Source of the DNA: Rhodococcus yunnanensis NBRC 103083
Lineage (GTDB): Bacteria; Actinomycetota; Actinomycetes; Mycobacteriales; Mycobacteriaceae
DNA length: 64,000 nt
Direction of reading: 5' to 3'
NCBI RefSeq assembly: GCF_001895005.1
Contig: NZ_BCXH01000004.1
Span: 1-64,000, forward strand
The position numbers and the translations under genes are program-made. The notes under the pieces are model-generated. The model was not told the DNA's origin and did no database searches. It was given only the letters and a program-made list of their open reading frames with translations. Below, piece after piece: positions 52,754 to 60,525 of the stretch. Position 1 is the first letter of the stretch. Every line of letters begins with the position of its first letter.

Positions 52754-54118
52754 ATGATCCTTGATGGAGAATCCTGGATGAACATCCGCCGTTTCAAAAC
52801 CTTGCACGAGGCCGGCGCGACCTACGCCGACATCGCCCGCGAATGCGGCTGCGATTGGCGCACCGTCCGCCGCTACCTCGCCGAGGATGCACCCGCCCAT
52901 CCACCGCAGGGGACCTCGCGAGCAGGAACCCAGCAACGTGCCATCACCGACGACATCGCCGCACTGATCGAGGAGATGCTGCGCGCCGACATCACCATCG
53001 CAGCCTCGGTCATCCACGAACGCCTCACCAACGAAAAATCAGTCAACGTCAACTACCAACGCGTCAAAATCTACTGCAGCACAGCACATCCGATCATTCG
53101 GGATGAACTCGGCGCCGAAGAATCCGTCCTCGGTAACCTGCACCGCCGCTTCGAAACGATCCCCGGCGCCCAAGCACAGGTCGACTGGGGAGACGAGGGC
53201 GACCTGTTCGGCACCGGCCGCAAGGTCTACTCCTTCCACATGGCCCTCTCGTTCTCACGTGATCCGTTCTGCTGCTACACCCACTCGATGGATGCCGCCG
53301 CGTTCTGGGGCAGCCACATCCGGGCCTTCGCGCACTTCGGCGGCGTGCCTGGTTCGATCGTCTACGACCGCACCAAAACCATTGTCCGCAAACATGTCCG
53401 GCCCGGACATGCCGTACCGCTGCACCCGGCAGCGGTCGCATTCTCCGGACACTACGGCTTCGACATCGACGTCCTCGCCGCCTACCGGCCCACCGGCAAA
53501 GGCCGCGTGGAACGGCAAGTGAAAATAGTCCGCGATCATGTCCTCGCCGGCCGCACGTTCACCGACCTCGCCGACACCGATCGCACCTTCATGGACTGGG
53601 TCCCGATCCGCCGGACCCAGGTGCACCGCACGCACCGCGAGGTCATCGGCGTCCGAGCAGATGTCGATCACGCGGCGTTGCGTCCGATCCCGGCCGAGCC
53701 GTATCTGGTCCCCGAAGCCCATCTACGGCGCATCGGCAACGACTCACTGATCTCCTTCGAAGCTTCGCTCTACTCCGTCCCCGCCGACCGGGTCAGGGCA
53801 GGTCAACGAGTGCAAGTCCGCGCCGGCAACGACAACATCGCCATCGCCATCGCGACCCTCGACCGCGACGGTGGCACTGTCCTGGCCGTGCACACACGCT
53901 CGCACGTCCGCGGCGCCTGGATCGTCGACCCGGCGCACTGGGCATCACTGCCCGACGGCCACACCCGCGCCACCACCGACGGACGCAGCGACCCTGCCAC
54001 CACCGACGCACCGGCGTCAGGCGGCGTCGACGGATCCGATCCGCTGACCGCGAAGGTCATCTCCCTCGTCGGTCACATCCACGTCGAACACCGACCACTC
54101 TCCGCCTACGCCGTCTAG
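52754..54118 (+). CDS. istA: IS21 transposase IstA
   Basis: A 454-residue DDE transposase. The N-terminal helix-turn-helix (residues ~10-50, DIARECGCDWRTVRRYL) binds the ends. The rve-type catalytic core is at ~115-280: first Asp in QAQVDWGDEGDLF, second in GSIVYDRTKTIV, Glu in GKGRVERQVK. The C-terminal ~150 residues include the beta-rich LISFEASLYSVPADRV. ATG 52754 is used; GTG 52742 and ATG 52778 are alternatives. Followed by istB after 49 bp. It appears intact. Confidence 0.93.
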   Translation: MILDGESWMNIRRFKTLHEAGATYADIARECGCDWRTVRRYLAEDAPAHPPQGTSRAGTQQRAITDDIAALIEEMLRADITIAASVIHERLTNEKSVNVNYQRVKIYCSTAHPIIRDELGAEESVLGNLHRRFETIPGAQAQVDWGDEGDLFGTGRKVYSFHMALSFSRDPFCCYTHSMDAAAFWGSHIRAFAHFGGVPGSIVYDRTKTIVRKHVRPGHAVPLHPAAVAFSGHYGFDIDVLAAYRPTGKGRVERQVKIVRDHVLAGRTFTDLADTDRTFMDWVPIRRTQVHRTHREVIGVRADVDHAALRPIPAEPYLVPEAHLRRIGNDSLISFEASLYSVPADRVRAGQRVQVRAGNDNIAIAIATLDRDGGTVLAVHTRSHVRGAWIVDPAHWASLPDGHTRATTDGRSDPATTDAPASGGVDGSDPLTAKVISLVGHIHVEHRPLSAYAV

Positions 54119-54167
54119 GCCACAAACCAAACATCACAACATCTTCGCGAACGGGAAGTACACATCC

Positions 54168-54935
54168 ATGAGTTCATTGACCACCCAACGGATCATCGAC
54201 AACGCCCTCCGGCTCGGCCTCGGCCACACAGCCGAATCGGTCACCGAATCCGCTGCCCGCGCCGACTCCGCCCAGATGGGCTACCTCGACTTCGTCGACC
54301 ATCTCCTCTCCGAAGAAGTCGCCGTCCGTGAATCACGGCGGTTCCGCAACGCACTCAAACTCTCCGGGCTCCCGCACCACAAAACCCTCGACGACTTCGA
54401 CTACACCTTCCAACCTGGACTCGAACCACGCCGGGTACGCGACCTCGCAACCCTCGAATTCCTCACCGGCGCAAGCAACATCGCCATTCTCGGGCCACCC
54501 GGAGTAGGCAAGACCCACATCGCGATCGGGTTGGCAGTCGCAGCCTGCCAAGCCGGGAAATCGATCTACTTCACCACCCTCGACGACCTCGTCCGCAAAC
54601 TCAAAGCAGCCGACGCCGCGAACCGGCTCCCTCGCCAACTCGCCAACCTCATGCGCCCGTCACTGCTGGTCATCGACGAAGTCGGGTACCTCGCCCTCGA
54701 CCGCGACGAAGCCAACATGTTCTTTCAGCTGATCAGCCGCAGATACGAAAAAGGCTCCATCACGAGCAACAAGCATTTCACCGAGTGGGGAACCGTCCTC
54801 GGTGACGACGTCCTCGCCACCGCCATCCTCGACCGACTCCTGCATCACTGCGACGTCCTGGCCATCAACGGCCCCAGCTACCGACTCAAAGACCGGCAAG
54901 GACTTGTCACACCAGTCGAACCACCGGCATCATGA
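54168..54935 (+). CDS. istB: IS21 helper ATPase IstB
   Basis: A 255-residue AAA+ ATPase of the DnaC/IstB family that assembles on DNA and activates IstA. N-terminal helical region (~1-85), Walker A GPPGVGKTHIAIG (~107-119), Walker B SLLVIDEVGYL (~165-175), sensor I around TSNKHFTEWG, and a C-terminal Arg-finger region ATAILDRLLHHCDVL. Length is typical and the gene is unbroken. Confidence 0.93.
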   Translation: MSSLTTQRIIDNALRLGLGHTAESVTESAARADSAQMGYLDFVDHLLSEEVAVRESRRFRNALKLSGLPHHKTLDDFDYTFQPGLEPRRVRDLATLEFLTGASNIAILGPPGVGKTHIAIGLAVAACQAGKSIYFTTLDDLVRKLKAADAANRLPRQLANLMRPSLLVIDEVGYLALDRDEANMFFQLISRRYEKGSITSNKHFTEWGTVLGDDVLATAILDRLLHHCDVLAINGPSYRLKDRQGLVTPVEPPAS

Positions 54936-54997
54936 ACCTGCCGGACACCGACACATCAGGTCGTACACAGACCGACACGTGAGGTCGTCCACCGATA

Positions 54998-55287
54998 AGG
55001 TCGTTCCGGACGCGTTCCAACATTCTCCGCGGGCCAGACTTGCTGTCATAGTCGCCCCGGATGCTCGGAGGAAGGATGTAGATCATGTCGAGATCGGAGA
55101 CGCCCTTGATGGCGGTGTGACGGCCGTAGGAGCCCACCATCAGCTTGTGGGCGGTGTCACCGTCTTTGGACCGGAAGTCTTTGTTCAGCGACTTGGTGAT
55201 CTCGTCCCGCCGTGAACCGACCGTGGTCGCCGTGTCGCCGACCTTGAGGTTCGCAAGTAGACCGTCGAAGACCTCGGACGTCTTCAC
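54998..55287 (-). pseudogene. CBASS CD-NTase (SMODS cyclase), truncated by IS21
   Basis: The first ~96 residues of a cGAS/DncV-like nucleotidyltransferase: helix TTVGSRRDEITKSLNKDF, then the active-site box GSYGRHTAIKGVSDLDMIYI, which gives the Gly-Ser P-loop-like turn and the two metal-binding Asp residues of DLD. After about residue 96 the frame runs into the IS21 right end, so the remaining two thirds (third metal ligand, nucleotide pocket) are lost. The original gene would be about 300-400 residues. The GTG start overlaps the SLATT gene stop (GTGA), so the two formed an operon. The cyclase can no longer be active unless another copy exists. Confidence 0.82.
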
Positions 55288-55898
55288 TGCCGCACCTCGC
55301 CGGGATTGAGGCGAAGTGCTTCGGGGAGGAACAGGTCGATCTCCCGGGGTGTGAAAGTCATCTCTTCGGTGTGCTTGAGCCCCTTTTGAGCGCGCGTGTA
55401 GGCCTTTGCGGTCGTCCTCGGCGCATCAGCATAGGCGGCGCTCGTGGCCTCTTGGAGCTCGTCGCGCCGCGTCTTTGCTTGCTCATCGGAGATGCCACCG
55501 GACATCAAGTCGGAGATCAAGGAGATGTAGGACTCACGGACATCCCAGAGCTGGGTGGTAACGACGCGATGGGCGTCGGACTCGTCCGCGAACTTGAAGG
55601 TTCTCGCGCCGAGGCTCATCCAGGTCACGAGAAGCGCAATGGACGACGTCGTCAGGCTGGCTAGGACCGGGTTTCCGAAGAGGCCGACCACTGCGACCAG
55701 GAAGGTTCCTGAGCTAATAGCAGTAAGGGCGACAAGGACTCCCTGCTGCCGCCGGTGCTTCGTGAAGCAGATGTCAGCCTGCTTCTCTCGGGTTTTGTGA
55801 CTGTAAACCACGCGCCCGAATGCTTCTCGCACCTGAGCAAGCAGGTATGGATCTCGTCGTGTCTGACCCGTATTGCCAGGTGCTGTCTCGTCCGCCAC
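55284..55898 (-). CDS. SLATT-domain two-helix membrane effector (CBASS-type)
   Basis: A 204-residue protein. A soluble helical N-terminus (YLLAQVREAFGRVVYSHKTREKQADI, residues ~17-42) leads into two adjacent membrane helices (~52-75 and ~77-97). A long helical C-terminal region with DAHRVVTTQLWDVRESYISLI follows. This is the SLATT layout (SMODS/SLOG-associated two-TM effector), thought to permeabilise the membrane when the linked cyclase makes its nucleotide signal. GTG 55898 is used for the GGAGA site before it; ATG 55931 is an alternative. With its cyclase truncated, this effector is probably orphaned. Confidence 0.78.
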   Translation of the reverse strand: MADETAPGNTGQTRRDPYLLAQVREAFGRVVYSHKTREKQADICFTKHRRQQGVLVALTAISSGTFLVAVVGLFGNPVLASLTTSSIALLVTWMSLGARTFKFADESDAHRVVTTQLWDVRESYISLISDLMSGGISDEQAKTRRDELQEATSAAYADAPRTTAKAYTRAQKGLKHTEEMTFTPREIDLFLPEALRLNPGEVRQ

Positions 55899-56398
55899 GC
55901 TTCTCCGATCTCCGTCACCGGGCCGGTGCATCCCAGTAGGTATCCGCGAATTATGCCAACGGCCACCGACACGAAGGACACCTCGGATCGCTGGTGCGTG
56001 GTCAGAGACCATCAGCTTCGTGGGAGACCCGCCCTCGTTGGCGGTGCCACACGGGTGGCGAATTTCAGTGAACGCTAGTGGGGAATTTCGATGAGCGCCG
56101 TCACCCTCGCAACTAACTCGATCTTGGTGGGGTCACGGGCCGGTGTAGTAGTAGTCCGCGGCCGCCCACCGATTTGCTAGCGCCCTCAGTAAGCAGTTGA
56201 TGAGAATCACGAACGGTCTCGCCGTCTGGTCTTGTTCTCATGCCTCTGCAACAGGCGGGTGTTAGTAGGAGGCTCGTTACTCGCCTCCCGACCTGTCGGG
56301 CGGGAACTAACGCCGCAGGTCTTGTCGGTGCCCAAACCTATGCTGAACACCGAACCCTGGAGCGTTAGCTTCGGGCCCGGTGAACAGAGTGGGTGCCA
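55899..56398. other. Intergenic region between the CBASS remnant and the metallopeptidase-like gene
   Basis: About 500 bp between divergent genes. It must hold both promoters. A GC-rich imperfect dyad around 56275-56310 (GACCTGTCGGGCGGG region) is the only structure I notice. I see no convincing gene. Confidence 0.35.
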
Positions 56399-57334
56399 AT
56401 GCAAGCTGAGGTCACTGGTGTAGGTTTCCGCGAGGATCAACTGGCCGCGATTGAAGCGGGGTTGACTGCAATGTCAGAGCCGGACGCACGGGTCGCGATC
56501 GTCGATGACTTCGTCGACACCGTTCAGCGACTCACCGAGAACCCCGACTACTCAGCCGGCAGGGGAGCGGGAATCGTCGCTGCAAAGACGATCCATACAC
56601 CTGCAGGCGACGTCATCGTCTTCAACGCACCCGAACTTCGCAACCGTGACAGCCTCCTCCTGGAGAGGCTCGCGGCCCATGAGGCCGGCCACGTCAAACT
56701 CGGCAAACGCGGCGAGGGACTGAGAGGCCGCCAGCACCTCGTTGACTCCGAGTGGCGTTGGCAGCTGATGTGCCTCGGCGCCCTGGCCATCGATGAACTT
56801 CGGATTGAGCGTGCGCTCGCTGACCTTGCGTATCCGGTCGCATTGACCGGAGACGTCGATTACACCGACGACGCAATGTTCTGGCTGAACTGCGAACTCA
56901 TGAATGCCTTGGTCGACCCGGCCAACTCAGACGTCGAGAAGTTTCACGACGCCGTTATGTCAACGCAAGATTGGCTGACCAAGCACCTTGCATACGTCGC
57001 CGCATACAACTCTAGCCCGACGCCCGATTTATCAGCTCTGTCGAGCCACTCGAGACAGAACTGGAACGATTACATCGCGGCACATTGGGGCAAACGCATT
57101 GCCTTCTACGAGAACATCCCGGACGTCCGCACGGCACTCGCCGCCTCAGAACTGGACTCAATCCTGCTGACTGCTATCGACACTGAAGCGGATCTGCTCA
57201 GCGCACTGGGATTCCGGCTCTCTGACGGCGGCCACGGCCAGAGATACGCCTTCCATCGAATCTCCAGCGATGCTCAGTGTGATTGCCGGCTGCAGCGCGC
57301 GCGGGAAGAGTTCGCGCTACGAGACAGGGCCTAG
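56399..57334 (+). CDS. HEAGH-motif metallopeptidase-like protein
   Basis: A 311-residue soluble protein. The zinc-peptidase signature HExxH appears as AAHEAGHVKLGKRGEG near residue ~103, on a helix following the strand GDVIVFNAP; a Glu further on in AIDELRIERAL could be the third ligand, as in gluzincin-like or ImmA-type folds. The rest is helical without a known domain. There is no HTH, so it is not a complete ImmA/IrrE-type regulator. It stands alone in a region of defence and transposon debris. It may be a phage- or element-derived peptidase; the substrate is unknown. Confidence 0.6.
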   Translation: MQAEVTGVGFREDQLAAIEAGLTAMSEPDARVAIVDDFVDTVQRLTENPDYSAGRGAGIVAAKTIHTPAGDVIVFNAPELRNRDSLLLERLAAHEAGHVKLGKRGEGLRGRQHLVDSEWRWQLMCLGALAIDELRIERALADLAYPVALTGDVDYTDDAMFWLNCELMNALVDPANSDVEKFHDAVMSTQDWLTKHLAYVAAYNSSPTPDLSALSSHSRQNWNDYIAAHWGKRIAFYENIPDVRTALAASELDSILLTAIDTEADLLSALGFRLSDGGHGQRYAFHRISSDAQCDCRLQRAREEFALRDRA

Positions 57335-57678
57335 ATGTTCAGGGTTTAAATCCGCCGTGTTAGCGCGCCAAATTCGATGGTGATCTATGTAGCGCGGTGA
57401 TAGTAGCGATCGCGTCGAGTGTGAATGCGAGGCGTTCCTCTTGCCACAAGTCCGTGCAGGGGTCGTGACAGCGTTCCTGATCCCCGTGCACCCAATGCCG
57501 TGGCTGTGTGTAATCGGCCAGGGCTGTCCGACGTCGGAGAGGCGACGGAGGTTCGGTGTCACCAGGGTGTCACAAGTGGGTACATTCGTCCCTGGACTGC
57601 GTTGGCCGAGAACGTACGAAAAGCGTTGCAATGCAACAGAACCACGCGTTCATGCGAGTACGTCTGAATCCACTTCTA

Positions 57679-57724
57679 GGGACTTAAAATTCGCACAGTG
57701 TCGGTTCGAGTCCGACTGGGGCAC
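57679..57724 (+). other. tRNA 3'-end fragment (att-like)
   Basis: GGGACTTAAAATTCGCACAG runs into a perfect T-arm, GTCGG TTCGAGT CCGAC, and TGGGGCAC. This is the 3' half of a tRNA; the CTTAAAA loop resembles a Leu(UAA) anticodon loop, although the long variable arm is missing. No matching 5' acceptor strand (TGCCCCA) lies upstream, so it is not a functional gene. Such 3' fragments are typical att scars left by tyrosine-recombinase elements. The rest of 57335-57898 holds no supported gene. Confidence 0.6.
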
Positions 57725-57898
57725 GTAAGTTCATATGGATCCAGAATCTTGGACCAGGACAGCGGTTTTCGGGTGGTATCGTGGACTTCAGCGGCCGACC
57801 CCGGATCTGAGTGGACCACTGAGGCAGCGGATTTCAAATCCGCGGTATTCGGCGATTTCACAGGCCAAGAATCTTGTTTCCGCAGGTCAGGAGCTTAA

Positions 57899-59607
57899 CC
57901 TGAATGCACCGATGGGCTGAGGGCGCGATGGTGAATTATATTGTGCGGGTTTGGCGGGTGTTTGGGCGTGGTTGAGTGCCCGATCTCGGGTATCGGGTTG
58001 TTCCACTGGGCCTTTCGTGTTGTGGGCGGGCAGGGACTGCCCGGTTAGGCCAGGATGTGGGCGTCTCGCCCGAACGTGCTGTCGAACAATGCCTTCCAGC
58101 TCGTTTCCCAGGGCCATCGTTGCGGCAGGTGCAGGGTGAGTCTGCGGGCGGAGGACGCGATTCGGGCGGGCACCGAGATCAATGTTCGCCGGATGGTTCC
58201 GGTCGTCGCTTTCATCAGCGATCGGTCGCCGGTCAGTGTCGCAGCGGCGCGGGCGAGGTTGAACGCCATCACTGCGCACACCAGCCAGGCTGCATTGGCG
58301 CAGAACTTCCCCGACGGCATGTGGGCGAGGGCGGAGTTCTTCAGGTCGGCGTGGACTTGTTCGATGATCGCGTGACGCCGGTGGATCTGATCGGCGGTCA
58401 CGGTATCGAGGTCGGCGGGATCGGTGGTGGTGAAAAACGCATGGAAACGCCACACATCGAACAACTCGCCCTGACCTTGATCTTTCTTCGGCCGCAGATC
58501 CGGGATACGGCGCACCACGAGCCGGCCGGGAACGTGATGGCTCTTCTTCTGCGAAGCGAAGGCGGTGAAGGGGATCTCGGCGACCTCGGCGGCCGAAATC
58601 CACCGCTCAGTGTCGGTGTCATAGAGGGCATCGGTGTATCGGATCGGCGTCCACGCATCGTCTGAGATCGCGCTGATCGCGGTCTTGATCACCGAGTTCA
58701 GTCCGGTGGTGATCGAAACGTCCGCCCCGCCCCGGATCGCGGCACCGATGCTCGGGTGCCCGAAATACGCCGAATCCGCTCGCAACAACGGTTTCGGTGG
58801 CGACACCGCTACGTGCGTGCCGGTACCGGTGTCGATGACCACCTGGCGGAGTCGGTCGACGGTGGTGAGGGTGTCGGCGATCATCCGTGCAGCTCCACGG
58901 GAGGATCCGCACGCGCCTTTGCGGAGACGCTGGGCTGTGATTACCGGTGCCGCGGTCTCGGTGGTGACAGTGGTGATCAACGAGTTCAGGCCTCGGATGC
59001 CGGAGTAACCGTAGCCGGAGCCCTGTTTGTCGTGGCCGTGGACTTCGATGATGGAGTCGTCGATATCGATCATCACCCGGTCGGTGTCGATACCTGCCAG
59101 CAACGGGGTCCGTTCGGCGAGAGCCTGCAGCAGCCGGGACGCGACGGCGTCGAGTTGGCGGACGTGTCCGAACCGGAACTGCCGCAGAAACGATCCCAGT
59201 GTCGACGGTGCGTAGGGCCGCTCGAACAACACGTGCATGGCTCCGTGTCGCAGGATTGCCATGTCGGAGATGCTGTCCGCGCCGGCGACCATGCCCGCGA
59301 CGAGGGATCCGATCTTGCGGCCGGCGTTGGAACCTGTGTCGTTGGGAACGGTCAGATGCTCATCGGCCAGGTTCTGAAGGCCCGACCTCTGCGCCAGCGC
59401 CATCACCGGCACCAACCCCGCCGCGGACACCAGATTCGGGTCGTCGAAGCATGCGGCAGCGACAGGTCGGGTGTGAGATAGTTGCATCTGCGAGATGCCC
59501 TTCGTAGTGGTCAGAATTTGTTCTGTGAGAAGTCTTATTCTTCACCACTACAGGGCATTTCGTGTTTACTGGGTGCGATCAGTCCTCACTGAATCGGTGC
59601 ATTCAGG
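57899..59607 (-). mobile_element. IS1380-family insertion sequence, intact
   Basis: Perfect 15-bp terminal inverted repeats CCTGAATGCACCGAT (57899-57913, and inverted at 59593-59607) flank one transposase gene. The element is bordered by a 5-bp direct duplication CTTAA (57894-57898 and 59608-59612), containing the TTAA preferred by this family. Clean duplication and intact gene indicate a fairly recent insertion. Removing it would join the tRNA-fragment region to the recombinase remnant on the right. Confidence 0.93.
58045..59487 (-). CDS. tnp: IS1380 transposase
   Basis: A 480-residue DDE transposase (Transposase_DDE_1/IS1380 group). Landmarks: DTDRVMIDIDDSIIEVHGHDKQG (first Asp region, ~134-156), LLRADSAYFGHPSI (second Asp), and RHAIIEQVHADLKNSALAHMPSG (third acidic residue), followed by the conserved NAAWLVCAVMAFNL helix. 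Full family length, no frameshift. Confidence 0.93.
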   Translation of the reverse strand: MQLSHTRPVAAACFDDPNLVSAAGLVPVMALAQRSGLQNLADEHLTVPNDTGSNAGRKIGSLVAGMVAGADSISDMAILRHGAMHVLFERPYAPSTLGSFLRQFRFGHVRQLDAVASRLLQALAERTPLLAGIDTDRVMIDIDDSIIEVHGHDKQGSGYGYSGIRGLNSLITTVTTETAAPVITAQRLRKGACGSSRGAARMIADTLTTVDRLRQVVIDTGTGTHVAVSPPKPLLRADSAYFGHPSIGAAIRGGADVSITTGLNSVIKTAISAISDDAWTPIRYTDALYDTDTERWISAAEVAEIPFTAFASQKKSHHVPGRLVVRRIPDLRPKKDQGQGELFDVWRFHAFFTTTDPADLDTVTADQIHRRHAIIEQVHADLKNSALAHMPSGKFCANAAWLVCAVMAFNLARAAATLTGDRSLMKATTGTIRRTLISVPARIASSARRLTLHLPQRWPWETSWKALFDSTFGRDAHILA

Positions 59608-59619
59608 CTTAACGCTCTG

Positions 59620-60403
59620 TTGTGTTCGGGCTCGGTGTCACAACGCTGTCACAACTGCCTCGTGAGCATCCAGATGGACGTGAGTCGACGTGCGTGGACT
59701 TGCCAGCCCTTCGATTCGTTCACATCGGATCGCTACATGCCGACGATGTCCTCGAACGCCGCGACTCGGCGATTCTGCTACCGGCGTTCGCCGGTGCTTT
59801 CCGGCGCAGCGAGCTCTCGGAACTTTCATGTGGGGACGTGACCGTGAATCGGCACGACGGATTGCACATTCAGCTACGAATGTCGAAGGCCGACCAAGAA
59901 GGCAGGGGAGCGGTCAAGGCGCTGCCGTTCACCGACTGCTATGAGACCTGCCCCCCTGCGCGTATGTCCGGTGTCGGATGTATACAGATCTTCGCCGCGT
60001 TCGACACCGGTGGACACCCCTCGATCACCCGGCTGCTACGGAAGCCGGCATCGTTCACTGACCACGTCTGCGATGGGGAATTCCCCGGACCGCCGCCCGC
60101 GCACCGCTGTTGAGGGCGATCGCGAAGAACGGCAACCTCGGCGCCACGGCGCTGTGCGGGGCGGCGGTCCACCAAACCATCCGAGGCCGCGCCGAGCACG
60201 CCGGCTATGACCACACCGCGCTGGCCAAACTCGGCGGACACTCTTTACGAGCTGGTTTCGTCGCCCAAGGCACCCGCAACGGCGCTGGCGGTTCAGCCAT
60301 CGCCCGCCAAACCCGGACACGCCAGCCTCGACTCCGGTGGAGGACTACCGTCGCAAACATGCACCACTCGTCCGGGAACGCCGTCAACGAAATCGGTCTG
60401 TAG
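59620..60403 (+). pseudogene. Decayed tyrosine recombinase, middle to C-terminal part
   Basis: Plus-strand pieces in shifting frames: VLERRDSAILLPAFAGAFRR and LHIQLRMSKADQEGRGAVK (59740-59930), then, after a frameshift near 60000-60110, RAIAKNGNLGATALCGAAVH, KLGGHSLRAGFVAQGTRNGA (HxxR box) and a shifted ending with RRKHAPLVRERRQRNRSV near 60345-60400. The N-terminal third is missing, apparently lost before or with the IS1380 insertion. It is the same family as the 51-kb remnant and complementary to it in extent. Confidence 0.72.
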
Positions 60404-60525
60404 ATCAGGAGTCGGTTCGAAGACGTCCACGTCTTCGGGTACGCCCGCCACCTGCGAAGCGGTTCCAGGCTTTTTCGAGCCCGCTAAGTGGTTTGGCGCC
60501 AGAAGAATGGCGTCTGCCTGTGTGT

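Larger units (their letters stand above)
52610..54997 (+). mobile_element. IS21-family insertion sequence
   Basis: A complete istA-istB element. Terminal inverted repeats: left TATCGGTGTACACCCTCACG from 52610, right (inverted) TATCGGTGGACGACCTCACG from 54997; 22 of 26 bases match over the first 26. A second internal repeat (ACCTCATATGTAGGT versus ACCTGATGTGTCGGT) follows on each side, as usual for IS21. No clear target duplication is seen. The right end lies inside a CD-NTase gene and the left end abuts the IS30 remnant. Confidence 0.85.

Noticed and set aside
57828..57844. Perfect hairpin GCGGATTTCAAATCCGC with a UCA-like anticodon loop, suggesting a selenocysteine tRNA
   Set aside because: No acceptor stem, long variable arm or T-arm is found around it; a single arm-like palindrome is not enough.
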